Made by a program: the position numbers and the translations under genes
The notes under the pieces: generated by a model
Databases searched by the model: none
What the model saw: only the letters and a program-made list of their open reading frames with translations
Told to the model about the DNA's origin: nothing
Shown here: positions 35,877 to 47,960 of the stretch, one piece after another
How the letters are laid out: each line of letters starts with the position of its first letter
Position numbering within the stretch: position 1 is the stretch's first letter
Origin: Epiperipatus broadwayi
Lineage: Eukaryota; Onychophora; Udeonychophora; Euonychophora; Peripatidae
DNA: 64,000 bases
Direction: 5' to 3'
NCBI GenBank assembly: GCA_028023455.1
Contig: JAQFVV010000276.1
Span: 1,225,291-1,289,290, forward strand

Positions 35877-38800
35877 AAAATTGCTTCTTTTAATGTATGG
35901 GGTTTGAATTCAATAGAAAAATTAAGTTGAAACAATGGATCAGAGAAACAAAACCTCATATAATGGGACTGCTTGAAACCAAAATTTATGCAGGGTCACA
36001 AATTGATCCATTAAATTTCTAAATAGTGAGGGCTTTGTTGCATGTTCAAGAGACTCTATCTCTCCATCAGCTGGGACAGGTCTTTTGATAGCTACCACTT
36101 GCCAGTTTATAAATTTTCAAATCATATACATTGATGCAAATCTATTAATCATTACTTTATTTCACAAAATAATTAAAATAAATGTAATCTTTGTTTATAT
36201 GCCATTGCAAAAATATAAAATAAATACAATAATTGCCACAATTAATTCAACACTGGGATCTACAGCTAATCCTACAATTTTGATCGGAGACTACAATGTA
36301 ACATATGATGAGTGTAAATGAGTGGATACATAAATTATCGGTTCCATTGATGTGCAAGGGGTTTCTTACCTGAAGATGGTGTTTCATTTCATAATCGCCG
36401 ATTTTCAACATTAATTGATCTTTGTTTTTACTCCCCAGTGTTTCATTATCTAATAAGCATGAAGTTAATCCTATCAGCAATTTCTGATCACTCAGCTCAA
36501 TTTATATCAATTGACCTCAGTAATGTACAAGTCTCTAGACTGCCACTAACCAGAACAATAATAATGTTGATTCCAACCTTAACACCCAAATTTATTTTTT
36601 CAGAGACTTATATTATGTGGAATAAGATTCTTTCAATGACCTTTAACCCAATACAGCAATATTTAACTTACGTTAATATCTTGTCATTTAACATTAATCA
36701 TATAGTGAAAAATCAGCCACCTCCCTCAGGGTTGTTGAAGCTTGCAGAACAAATTCATAAACGTATTGTGGCGATGTATACATATACTAACAAATGCTTA
36801 TAACAAGGCATGTGGAACACTGAAGAGCTATTTAAAAAATGAAAAAAGTAGAATATGCCTAATGCATCAACACACATGGACTCTGCAATACATTAGATGG
36901 TCATTAGGGAGGAGACCTGAAATCAAAGTGCCATTAGCAATTAAAATCAACAATTAAACATTTACTGGGAATAATATGATTTTACCAATTCTTAACTATT
37001 TTAATGATAAGCTGGACCAAGGAAATTGATACAATACCAGCCAAATATTTTAGGAATGACAGAGATTGAATTACCATATGCAATAGATGATTTTATAATG
37101 AAAATGAATGGAATGCCCAACAACTGTCACCCAGGAAACTCTGAAATTCCACTGTTCATATTAAAACACCTTGACAAGCTGACTAGCAAATGCTTATGCC
37201 AGCTAGCAAATAATTTATCACAGGGAATAATAACAATGGAGGGAGTTAATATGATCGTGATGGTGCTGTTTAATAAAAAAGAGGCCAATCCCTTTGTTAT
37301 CAGAGATAATGCCAATATCAATGGGTCCATTGCCCACAAAGAGTTTAGAAAAAGTAATTAAAGATAAAATAGAACCATTTATTTTGCCGATGATTTCTCC
37401 AGCTCAATTTGCAAAAAACCATTCATCTACCACACAAGCTGCTATGTTATTTAAGACTATTTTGACATCGGTTAGAGAAAAGAAAATATATGGCCCGATG
37501 GTTGTACAGCTAGATATTGCTTCAGCTTTTTACAATGTTGATATATCTATATTATTGAGATTATTGAATGACACTGAAATGCCAAAATCACATGTATATA
37601 TTATAGCAAATTTACTCTTAAATTGTGAGCTTCACATTATCCTAAATGGCAGAAATTCGCCAGCTTTCACACCAACTAAATCACTTTTACAAGGGTCCCC
37701 ATTTAGTGCCATCTTATTCATTTTATATATAAATCCCTTTTTGTTTGACTACAACAGGCATTTGAGGAAATGAAGAACCTGGTAACAGGTCAAAAATTGA
37801 CCTGCATTGCATACATGGATATTACAGTTTCCTGACATCAAAAAAGCAGATACCAAATCTACAGATGATTTTAGAAAAATAATCAATGGAATTTAAACTA
37901 GATTTCAATCCAGAAAAAACAGCAGTGTGGACCATATTCACAGGATGGCCATGTACATCCATTTTCCAGGCAAAGCCAGGCTTATTCCCTGAGTTTCCAT
38001 TCCATCTGGGGACTACTGGCATGAGATGTCACTTGCAGAACAAATTGAAAAATGAAATTCAGCAAATAGCAGACTCTCTAGCCAATATCTATATGTCAGT
38101 ATATTCTAAGATTCAATTAATTAACAGTTTGATGATGACTAAGATAGGTTACTTTATGCCAGTGGTTACTTTCTCAAAGGCTTTTATCTCTAAAATTAAG
38201 ACCATTTTCAATCAGCTACTATGGTCAAGGAAAGTCATGGCAATATCAATGGCAAAACTATGTCAACCACTGAATAAAAATGGTTTGGGATTACATGATA
38301 TTGGTATTTTTGACAAACAGAGAAACAATACAATTGATATTGTTAAACAATTTCCAAAAATTAAGCAGCTCATAGAGGTCATTCCAACTGATAAACCACC
38401 ACCAAAAAAATTATCATATTTTGAACAATTAATATATCATTGTAAAACACAATCAAAAATCCCAGAGCAATTTATTAATAAGTAAAATACTGGGAAATTT
38501 ATGAACTAATAAATGAAGATAATAACACAATTTCTTTGGAACAGATACTGGGACTTAATAATAAACAACTGGTTAAAAGGTATAAATGATGGGCCTTAGA
38601 ACCAAAGTTTTTCAATTTTCTGATAAAACTTAACATATCTGCATTATCTACCACATATTTTCTTTGCCATAAAAGATTGTATAAGTCAATTGATCCTTTT
38701 TGTGGGTTATGCCATCGAGCTGAGGAAACCCTATTACATCTGATATATCACTGTGAGGGACTTAGGCAGATAAGAAATCTGATAACTAGCAATTACAGGA

Positions 38801-39053
38801 AGTCTAATGTAACAATGCATCAATTAATTTCTGCATTTAGAGAGGGATTAACACAAGTGTCAGGGCAGCAACCTTTGTGCTATATGCATACTGGTGTACT
38901 AGATGCACCTTCCTAATTGGTAATAATTCTAAAAGGCATCCAGATACTTTTTCAAACTAACCTGCAATGATACAGATAATTGATAAGACACTGGCCAGAT
39001 GTGACATTTATGTAGCAACCTGGTCATTACTTAAGATTATATCAACGTTATAG
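35877..39053 (+). pseudogene. LINE ORF2: APE endonuclease and RT, active site damaged
   Basis: The endonuclease begins KIASFNVWGLNS, then GLLETK (catalytic Glu), ILIGDYNVTYDE (about 36280) and AISDHSAQFISI (about 36470). The RT has VQLDIASAFYNVD (motif A, about 37510) and LLQGSPFSAILF. Motif C reads CIAYMDIT (about 37805): one codon of YMDD is deleted and a frameshift follows two codons later. FNPEKTAVWTIFTG, FPEFPFHLGTTGM and a post-RT region continue to the Cys/His motif CGLCHRAEETLLHLIYHC (about 38700). The end is WSLLKIISTL. Inactive. Confidence 0.85.
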
Positions 39054-39280
39054 TGACAAAAATAATAAAACTCTTAGGTCTGTTGACCTAGGCAGAATGG
39101 ACAGTCCAGGATATTATATGTAGACAAGAACTATGTTTTAAGCTCATGTAAATCCAGAAAGAACTCTATCAAAAATGACAATGTAAATGTTAAAATTTGT
39201 AATCAACTTGTAGCAGTTAATTTACTATGTAACCACTAATGTTGTATTCTTTTGAGACAATAAAGGCCTTTTGAAACACC

Positions 39281-39670
<390 letters not shown>

Positions 39671-39700
39671 GAAATTATTAAACTCAGGTGAATACTACAC

Positions 39701-40305
39701 ATATATATAATTTTAATGCACAAATATGCGCACAACAACCGAGCTTCATCAGGATTAAATAACAATATATTATAAACTTAAAATAATTATAATATCTAAA
39801 GAATAATGCCCGAGCGCTTTCAAGAGATCTTAGCTCTCATAATCATGGGCAACAAAGAATCAGCATAGCGTGTTGGTATATGCTAAAATATGCTGATATA
39901 TGTAAATTAGTTGAAAATAACATCAGAAATCAGCTGGTCATGCATGTGAACCTAAAAATGCAAGAATAGTTTGCAGGGAGAGAAATGACATTAAGAGAAA
40001 AGTTAAAGAAGCATGTTTTATTGCTATTGATGATAAGGCTATGAATAGGAAAGATGCGTGTTACAAAACTCTAAGAAATGGATCATTTAGAGCTGACGCA
40101 TTTATTTTCAACTAATTTACATATATCAGCATATTTTAGCATATACCAACACGCTATGCTGATTCTTTGTTGCCCATGATTATGAGAGCTAAGATCTTTT
40201 GAAAGTGCTCGGGCATTATTCTTTAGATATTATAATTATTTTAAGTTTATAATTATTTAATCCTGATGAAGCTTGGTTGTTGTGCGCGTATTTGCGCATT
40301 AAAAT

Positions 40306-40313
<8 letters not shown>
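39701..40313 (+). mobile_element. PLE remnant flanked by ~210-bp inverted terminal repeats
   Basis: The left arm (39701-39920) and right arm (40104-40313) are about 95% identical inverted copies, from ATATAATTTTAATGC at the ends to TTAGTTGAAAATAA inside. Between them is the C-terminal end of a PLE GIY-YIG frame. Near the ends the arms contain CCTGATGAAGC and a TGCGC-loop-GCGCA hairpin, whose pairing is kept through a G-U in the other arm. (AAT)n tracts lie on both sides, so the element sits in microsatellite DNA. Confidence 0.75.
39921..40115 (+). pseudogene. C-terminal end of a PLE GIY-YIG frame
   Basis: The open frame between stops reads SAGHACEPKNARIVCRERND, then IKRKVKEACFIAIDDKAMNR, and ends at TAA 40113-40115. 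The pattern (H)...ARIVCRERNDIKRKVKEA..I....MNRK resembles the last ~60 residues of PLE polyproteins (a His-containing segment, then RKIKEA.YI and a NRD-like end). No endonuclease core or RT remains. It is too short to appear in simple ORF listings. Confidence 0.6.
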
Positions 40314-40366
<53 letters not shown>

Positions 40367-40382
40367 TTATTTATTTATTTAT
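40312..40382. repeat. (TAA)n then (TTTA)n microsatellites
   Basis: About 54 bp of TAA units is followed by TTTA and TTCA units, directly at the right end of the PLE foldback. Confidence 0.9.
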
Positions 40383-41300
<918 letters not shown>

Positions 41301-41304
41301 ATTC

Positions 41305-41460
41305 TAATCCTTACTCATCCAATATCCCCAGACTAGTTTCTAGCTTGTGATTTTCATTAGTGAGAAGTCTTGGATCTATATGGAGAGTTTAGTCCTGGGT
41401 AAACAACTTGTGTAAGCATAAAGAATGGTGATCATGTGATATTTAGTGGTTTTAAAAAAC
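41305..41460 (-). repeat. Fragment of the hammerhead foldback family
   Basis: TACTCATCCAATATCCCCAG and ACTAGTTTCTAGCTTGTG match the 19.5-kb foldback. On the minus strand the core is CTAATGA...GAAAC-UA-GUC-UGGGGAUAUUGG. The G5-to-A change should inactivate it. Downstream text (GGTGATCATGTGAT) is shared with the 44-45.5-kb cluster. Confidence 0.75.
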
Positions 41461-42088
41461 AATTGGAAAATAACATGATATTTTATACTCTTTGTAGATG
41501 ATATTGTATTTTATAATGGATATTTTTTTTAATTTGTGAAAAAATTATTCGGAATTTTTTTTTTACTTTTGAGATGTTTGTAAAATATATATGTTATCCA
41601 AAAATGTGATGATCTGCTATTTAATCATAAAAAAGTGAAATAAAATGTAACTGTCAATTAACTACATTAAGAAGAACAGAAATAATAGCTTTCAAAGTTT
41701 TTTTCTATTTTAAACCATTTAGAACAATCAAGGTTTCATTTTTTTTTCTCTATTTATGGCATTTCATTTCTTACATCAAAATATATTTTTTTCTGCAATA
41801 TTATATTTTTGTGACAATTAATAATTCATTCGACTATTAGACTAGGATTATTTGAGTGAAATTTATTTCCTTTAATTATGATTTCTAAAAATCTTTATTC
41901 ATTTGAAATATTTATTCAAAGATCTTTTATATTTAAATTAATTTCACAATAAAGTGTTTACTGTATAATTCATTATTATAAATTATTTAATTTTATAAAT
42001 GATTTAGAGTTTAGAATGTAAAGCTCAAATTATGTAAAGGTGATCTATAAACATAAGTATTACATTCATGATTTTTGCCTAGAGGCGC
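41461..42088. other. AT-rich DNA; possible short RT scrap
   Basis: At about 41475-41520 the plus strand can be read as FYTLFVDDIVFYNGYFF, reminiscent of an RT motif C, but no neighbouring RT motifs support it. Nothing else is visible. Confidence 0.3.
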
Positions 42089-42212
42089 AAAGACGATTGT
42101 TGTCAAGCGTTGGTGGTCGAGAGGTCAGCACAGACCTCTTACAAGCAGTTGCCCTGGGTTAGCGAGTTCGCTTTCCGGCTGATGCTATGGCACATAAAAA
42201 AGACGATTGTTG
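42089..42212 (+). mobile_element. tRNA-derived SINE, copy 2, with 14-bp TSD
   Basis: AAAGACGATTGTTG at 42089-42102 and 42199-42212 brackets a ~96-bp unit. The unit starts TCAAGCGTTGGTGGTCGAGAG (given in parts: TCAAGCGTTGG, TGGTCGAGAG), carries a diverged A box and a B-box-like GAGTTCGCTTTCC, and ends GGCACATAAA. It belongs to the same family as the copy at 17.6 kb. The 6-bp GAGGTC/GACCTC pair could form an anticodon-type stem. Confidence 0.85.
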
Positions 42213-43255
42213 AAAAAAAAAGTTTTAAGAAGGAATAATGGAACAGTTTCATAGCAAGTTTATTGAACAATGTGTACATATAATTTTGTACCTTGATAAT
42301 AATAAAAATCTGAACAAATTTTAAATATCTTTTTTATTCATTCAAGGATGGTGCGTAAAAATATTAAGAGTTTTATCTAGAATCATAAAAATAGAAAATG
42401 CAGCTATGGATTCTCAAATGTGCATCATAAATTTATAAAAATTTAACAATGATTAAAAATAAACAAATAAATTTATACTCTAAAACTTCTTTATATAAAG
42501 CTAATATTATTTTATCGTTTTTAACATTACCTTATTTATCAAGGCATATCTGTCAAACAGTTTTCATACCTCAACTATTAATTTTTTTCTGAGCCATTTT
42601 TGTCTTTTGTTTTCTCTTCAAATCCTTTTGAATCAATTCTCCTCCCACCGGTTTTTTTTATATATATCATTTCTCTTCTATTAAAAAGACCTGTTCAGAA
42701 ATATATATTATAAATTTCTAATGCATATATAACATAATACTAATGGTATTTACCTATGCACTCTAAAAAATTTCCCATGTTTACGGCAGCAATGTTTAAT
42801 GAAAAATCAAGTAAATTCTTGCTAAGCATATATTTCTGTTCATCGAATCTAATGTCATCAGAAGCTTAGAAAATTAGATGAGATTCCAATGAACAAATCT
42901 GCCCAATATAATAGCTGTGTGAAATAAAAATATATTCTTTTTTTCATAATTCATGATTTGTGGTTTAAATTCATTTTGGGTAAGACTTGGAATGTTTCAA
43001 ACCCTTATAATTCATTTTCAAAAAATTGGCCCTTAGTAATCTAAATACCTACTCAAATTTGATCAGTAAATTGTATCTAGCAATTTTAAGTAGAAGGTAG
43101 AATAAAAGTAAGAACTTATTAAAGTGTTCTCACTTGATATTTGGAAAGCCTAATAAAGAATGCTTTCTATTTCCGTCTATTTTATAGTCTATTTTATAAA
43201 GTATTTGATAATTTTTTCTTCAATGAAGTATTTAAAATCTGTTTTGCTTTATTTA
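42213..43255. other. AT-rich DNA, no features seen
   Basis: No coding or repeat relation is recognised. Confidence 0.5.
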
Positions 43256-43990
43256 TTTTTTTTCAATTCAATCATTATCAATCTACCGCAGCAAACTTAC
43301 TTTTTTAATCCATTTATTTTACATGTGGTCTCTTTCTAGATGTGTTACAATTTCTTGGAATAAAATTTAAAACTTCAGCTATACACTTACTACCATCTCT
43401 TCCAGTTCCATTTTAGACTCTAAATTCTTTCAGTGAAAGCAGTGAGACCTGTTTTTTTCTTTTATTTATATACTTTATTTTTGATCTCATTACTTACCTA
43501 ATATATATCTCTCCATGCTTTGTTGAGTAATCTGAAGTTTCAATATTGATGTTCTGTTAAATGTCCAAGTCTCAGATTTATAAGTAAGATAAACACTTGT
43601 ACTAAAAACCTTTCTTCTCAAGCACATGAGCATATTTCTTTTCATTACTATGTTATTTCTACAAAAAACACTTTATTCAAATGTAATTCTATGATTTAAT
43701 TTTATCTATTATGCTTCATTCTATATTCATAATACAACTAAGGTAGTTTTAATTAACATTGTCTAAATTCCAGATTATCAATCTTTAGTTTCTTCTTCTG
43801 AAAAAAATCCATCAAACATTACTTTAGTCTCTTTAGCATTTATCCTTGGTCCTATTTTTTATTTTACCTGATAACTTTTGCAATATTTCTTGAAGCTCTA
43901 AAGCATTAATTACCAAAATATTGCATTTATTTTCAAAATGTAAATGACTTGAATAAGCTCCATTTAGTTTTATTTTCTTGGCTTTTCATT
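43256..43990 (-). pseudogene. 3' half of an RTE-type LINE, minus strand
   Basis: Read on the minus strand, the order matches the RTE element at 28-31 kb. YSSHLHFENKCNIL and ALELQEILQKLSGK (post motif C) come first, then MLMCLRRKVFSTSVYLTYKS (43600s) and ETWTFNRTSILKLQITQQSM followed by ERYILGK (43510-43580). The proline/arginine end RNCNTSRKRPHVK is near 43330. Stops and frameshifts are frequent, so it is older than the plus-strand copy. The endonuclease and most RT motifs are absent. Confidence 0.75.
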
Positions 43991-44380
43991 TTAAAAATTT
44001 GTAGATAAAATCCCTATCTAGTGTCCACTCATCCAACAACCCCATTAGTTTCTAGCTTTTGGCTTTCATCCATGAGAATCCTTGGATTTTGGAACACTAC
44101 ATCTAGATCTTAACTCTAATACACCTCTCAAGAAACCACCTATAATATATTTTATTAACTGTAAATCTAGGATCATAAGATGAAAATACATTTTGTTCTC
44201 AAACAAAGCTCATTTACTTGTATAGTCATCACATGATCATTATTTCATCTACTTACACATGCTGTTAATAAGAAGAACAAACTCTTTATACAGAAGTGCC
44301 ATCAAGAGTAAGCCTTCATGATCAATGGATGCAGGAAGGCTTGGGCATAAAGTCCCTATCTAATGCCTATTCATCCAACA

Positions 44381-44424
44381 TCCTCAGACTAGCTTCTAGC
44401 TTTTGGTTCTCATCAGTGAGGAGC
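44381..44424 (-). ncRNA. Near-complete hammerhead ribozyme (GAAG variant)
   Basis: On the minus strand UCCUCA (complement of 44417-44422), CUGAUGA (44410-44416), a stem-II region, GAAG, C-UA-G and GUC are followed by UGAGGA (44381-44386). Stem I is six Watson-Crick pairs, improved over the 19.67-kb copy (UCCUCA/UGGGGA). The final A of GAAA is G, which would weaken or block cleavage. Confidence 0.6.
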
Positions 44425-45267
44425 CTTAGATTTTAGAACTCTATAGTTAACCAAATAGATAAAAGATGACTGCTGGAGGGTTGCATTAGATCCTAGTGCA
44501 GTGTTCTCAAATCCAAGGATTCTCACTGATGAAATCCAAAAGCTAAAAACTAGATGGAATATGTTGGATGAGTATGCACTACATCCTCCTACCTCCATTG
44601 ATTATGAAGGCTTGCACTTCATGACATAATTGTATGGAGAGAATGGTATTTGTTAATGTAGATGTTGACCTGAGTTCAGATTACATGAGTATACAAGTAA
44701 ATGCATTTGGATTGGCAACATTATGGTGCTTTTGTCTTGGACTCTTAACTTTATACTTAACAAAATAAGTAAAAGGTGGCTGCTGGAGGGTGGCATTAGA
44801 TATTATGATTTACATGCAGTGCTCTCAAATGCAAGACTTATCGTTGATAAATAACAGAAACTAGTCAGGATATTGGATGAGTAAGCACTAGATATGGTTT
44901 TAAGCATAAACCTTCCTGTATCCATTGATTATTAAGACTTGCACTTGGAGACACTACTGTATAAAGAGTTTGGTACTCTTATTAACAACATGTGTAAGTA
45001 TATGAAATGGTGATCATGTGATGTTTTTATGGTTTTATACCTATCATGCCCATAAGGTAATGGTGACTGTGGTTTTTGAAAAACCAAAGACACCAAAATG
45101 TATAGATACAAACTGAGTTCAGATCTATATGACTATACAAGTGAATGAGCTGGTTTATGGTGTTTTATTTTGAGCACCTAGCTTTATAATTAACTAAATA
45201 AGTAATAGGTGGTTCCTGGAGGGTTACATTAAATCCTAAGATCTAAGTGTGCTGCTCTCAAATCTAA

Positions 45268-45315
45268 GCCTCCTAACTGATGAATGCCAAAAGCTAGAAA
45301 CCAGTCTGGGCATGT
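45268..45315 (+). ncRNA. Hammerhead core with weakened stem I
   Basis: CTGATGA (45277-45283), GAAA (45297-45300) and C-CA-G-UC (GUC 45304-45306) are all present. The flanking strands UCCUAA and UGGGCA pair poorly, and stem II has only two or three pairs. It is probably inactive but clearly homologous to the 19.67-kb ribozyme. Confidence 0.5.
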
Positions 45316-45470
45316 TGGCTGGATAGGCACTAGATATGGATTTTATGTGCAAACCTTCCTCCATCCATTGATTATGAAGGCTTGCACTTTGTGTTACTAC
45401 TGTATAGAGAGTTTAGTATTCTTCTTAACAGCATGTGTAAGCATATGAAACTGGTGATTATGTCATATTT

Positions 45471-46185
45471 TCTTTTTTATTCATCAAAGTCGATCTTTTA
45501 TATAAAACTACTCTAAATAATTTATTTAAGTAGCCTCTTTCTTAATTTTAACATTACTGCACCACATTTCACTCTTATTGTAAGAATTGTTTGTCATTAT
45601 AATTGAATTTCATCCCCATGTAACAATTTTCTAAATACTTAAAACACACTACCTTTCTATCACCATATAATATTTTTACAACTTCTTTCTATAATTATTA
45701 TCTTAGATATTGACATATGTTTTTATTCAAACAATACTACAAATTTCATTTAATGCAGCTTAAATACATTCATGATATTTGGACAGTCAACATATTGTCA
45801 TAAAAATAAATGTAAAAGCAATTTTTATTCTAAAAAAAAAATTAAATTGAACATTTTAGAGTGGATAACAATTAAAAATGCATACTTATGATTTTTTTAA
45901 TAAAAAATATTAATGTTATTAATATATATTACTATATAATTAAATAATTATTCACAAATTAGTCAACTACAAATAAAACTTTTAATTGTTATAAATTGTG
46001 TTCAAACTTTCAAATCAAATTGAATGTTGCTGAAATTTTTTAAGGAGAGATTTGGTGAAGTATCCATAAATTCCTTGGCAACTGTTGTCTATGACAAGAG
46101 CATATATTTTTGGCAGTGATTTCCATCAACTATTTTCAATGAAAGATGTAAAAAAATGTATGGATAATGTAAATTAGGTTGACAA
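45471..46185. other. AT-rich DNA, no features seen
   Basis: No coding or repeat relation is recognised. Confidence 0.5.
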
Positions 46186-46187
46186 TG

Positions 46188-46223
<36 letters not shown>

Positions 46224-46263
46224 CATTGTTTTTGTTTTTGATATATATATATATATATATATA
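46186..46263. repeat. (AT)n microsatellites in a palindrome
   Basis: Two AT tracts (about 46188-46222 and 46239-46262). The flanking AACATTG/TTGTTTTTGTTTTTGAT pieces recur inverted as GAAAAACAAAAACAA just downstream. Confidence 0.85.
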
Positions 46264-46410
46264 TGAAAAACAAAAACAAGTTAAATTCATGTAACTTGCT
46301 ATCACTTGTATTTATGATCAATAGATGGAATTTTACCAAACACACTGAACAAGTATAAATTTGTTTACATAAATGACAAAAGAGTCAGCATTCACTATCT
46401 CTTTCATTTG

Positions 46411-46463
46411 CCCACCCTCAGATCAGCTGATTTCAAGCTAATTTGCTATCATCAGTGAAAGAT
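46411..46463 (-). ncRNA. Hammerhead ribozyme in the inverted retrozyme copy
   Basis: Minus strand: UCUUUCA, CUGAUGA (complement of 46449-46455), stem II AGC-loop-GCU, GAAA (46431-46434), stem III UC-AGCU-GA, UC, and UGAGGG. Stem I forms with two G-U pairs. All invariant core residues are present. Confidence 0.7.
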
Positions 46464-46670
46464 AGAGTTAGAGATCTAAACACTGACTCCAAGTGTTTAT
46501 GCAAACAGTTTATGTGGTGAAACTGAACTGAGATCAGACCCATGTAGTTATCTGGCTTGTTAGGCTGAGTTTGAAGATTTTACTGGTCTTAAAAATTCTT
46601 GCTTGCAAACTGATAGAAACTGTTTGCATAAACACTTGGAGTCAGTGTTTAGATCTAGTTTCTAACTCTA

Positions 46671-46719
46671 TCCTTCACTGATGATAGCAAATTAGCTTGA
46701 AATCAGCTGATCTGAGGGT
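46671..46719 (+). ncRNA. Type I-like hammerhead ribozyme, complete core
   Basis: Stem I is CCUUCA (46672-46677) with UGAGGG (46713-46718). CUGAUGA is at 46678-46684, stem II AGC-loop-GCU inside a U/U mismatch, GAAA at 46699-46702. Stem III is UC-AGCU-GA (46703-46710), whose UCAGCUGA is self-complementary and could pair between molecules. U111-C112 completes AUC, with the predicted cut after 46712. Every invariant residue is present; activity is inferred. Confidence 0.75.
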
Positions 46720-47081
46720 GGGCAAATGAAAGAGATAGTGAATACTGACTCTTTTGTCGTTTATGTAAACAAATTTATACTTGTTCGGTGTTTTTGGTAA
46801 AACACCATCTATTGACCATAAATACAAGTGATAGCAAGTTACATGAATTTAACTTGTTTTTGTTTTTCATAAATGTACCTTTAAAGGTTTTTGCAATGAT
46901 ATATATTGCAGAGGCTTTGACTATGTGGTGAAACTTAACTGAGATCAGACCCATGTAGCTATCTGACTTGTTAGGCTGAGTTTGAAGACTTTACCGGTCT
47001 AAAAAATTCATGCTTGCGAACTGATAGAAACTGTTTGCATAAACATTTGGAGTCAGTGTTTAGATCTAGTTTCTAATTTTA

Positions 47082-47130
47082 TCCTTCACTGATGATAGCA
47101 AATTAGTTTGAAATCAGCTAATCTGAGGGT
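47082..47130 (+). ncRNA. Hammerhead ribozyme, second tandem copy
   Basis: Same layout 411 bp downstream: CCUUCA, CUGAUGA (47089-47095), GAAA (47110-47113), AUC ending at 47123, UGAGGG. Stem III has one mismatch (UCAGCUAA) and stem II a G-U pair, so it may be weaker than the first copy. Confidence 0.7.
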
Positions 47131-47235
47131 GGGCAAATGAAAGAGATAGTGAATGCTGACTCTTTTGTCATTTATGTAATCAAATTTACACTTATTCAGT
47201 GTTTTTGGTAAAACACCATCTATTAATCATATATA

Positions 47236-47635
47236 TATATATGTATATAGTGTCCATGCTATGTGTCACAGTCATTTTAAGTAGAATTTAAAAATAGCTA
47301 GTTTTTAAAAAAAAAAATTTAATTTATGTCAGTCTATATTATTTTATACTAATTTTGTGAGTAAAAGAAATAAACTAGTTAGGTAAAAAAGTATATAAAA
47401 ATATTTAGAGTATTTTAAAGTTGTTTTAATATAATTTAAATGATAAAAGTAATATATTATGTTATTTTAAAAGATAAAATTAATTAATATTTATTATATT
47501 TAACTGATATATGTTAAAACAATAGTCTAATTACAATATTAAATATTTAATACAGGGAGTGTACAAATAGCTCAAACAAGCTCTTAATTTATAAATGCAG
47601 TAAGAGAAAATATTTAAAATCTTTATCTGGAATAT
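47236..47635. other. AT-rich DNA, no features seen
   Basis: An (AT)n tract (about 47229-47249) bounds the retrozyme cluster; beyond it nothing is recognised. Confidence 0.5.
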
Positions 47636-47637
47636 TT

Positions 47638-47960
47638 CTATCCCTAGCCCAATTGGTTTCAAGATTTTGGCTCACCTCAGTGAAAATCTAGAATATTCAG
47701 ACACTAGATCTAAATATCAACTCAAAAGCCAGCACTTATTTAATACTTAACATTTAAGCAAAAACTCTGAAACTTTCAGACATGAAAATGTCTTTAACTC
47801 CAGCTATCTAAATTAAGTAGCTATGTGAGATTGAATCAAATTCATATCTACTATATATTAATAAGCTTAGCATTGCCAAGGCCTTAGAGATAAAAATTAT
47901 AATAATCAATAAAGCAAGTCATATATAGCATGACATTTTTAAGGTCTTGGCAATGATATT
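47638..47960 (-). repeat. Degenerate relative of the hammerhead repeats
   Basis: On the minus strand TTTAGATCTAGTGTCTGA, CACTGAGGTGAGCCAAAATC, TTGAAACCAATT follow in the same order and spacing as in the 46-47-kb units (TTTAGATCTAGTTTCTAA, CACTGATGATAGC, TTGAAATCAGC). The core is altered (CTGAGGTGA) and should be inactive. It is a third, diverged branch of the same repeat group. Confidence 0.5.

Larger units (their letters stand above)
43995..45470. repeat. Cluster of hammerhead-bearing repeats, tandem and inverted
   Basis: At least three direct copies are marked by the CTGGAGGG block at about 44473, 44783 and 45216. Two inverted pieces lie at 44005-44160 and 44340-44450. All derive from the same unit as the 19.5-kb foldback: blocks GATGAGTAGGCACTAGATA, ATTGATTATGAAGGCTTGCAC and GTGATCATGTGATGTTTT. 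Spacing varies (about 310 and 433 bp) through indels. Each copy carries a hammerhead core in some state of decay. No proteins. Confidence 0.8.
46264..47235. mobile_element. Candidate retrozyme: 411-bp tandem hammerhead repeat with inverted copy
   Basis: Two direct copies of a unit (marker TATGTGGTGAAACT at 46511 and 46922, period exactly 411 bp) are preceded by a partial inverted copy (46264-46510). All three carry a hammerhead core. Both flanks are (AT)n DNA. The unit has no protein capacity. Tandem units of a few hundred bp with one hammerhead per unit, moved in trans by PLEs, are the published definition of animal retrozymes. Transcription across both copies and self-cleavage would release a 411-nt RNA (46713-47123). 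Circularisation and mobility are inferred. Confidence 0.7.

Noticed and set aside
40261-40300. Hammerhead at CCTGATGAAGC in the PLE foldback arms
   Set aside because: CTGATGA is present, but no GAAA and no cleavage triplet lie at usable positions; a TGCGC/GCGCA hairpin is all that can be supported.
41475-41520. RT motif C (FVDDIVFYN) of another retroelement
   Set aside because: Isolated, with no other RT motif within several hundred bases; chance similarity cannot be excluded.
44515-44560. Active hammerhead in the first tandem unit of the 44-kb cluster
   Set aside because: CTGATGA is intact, but GAAA reads AAAA and the cleavage triplet is GAU, so it should not cleave.
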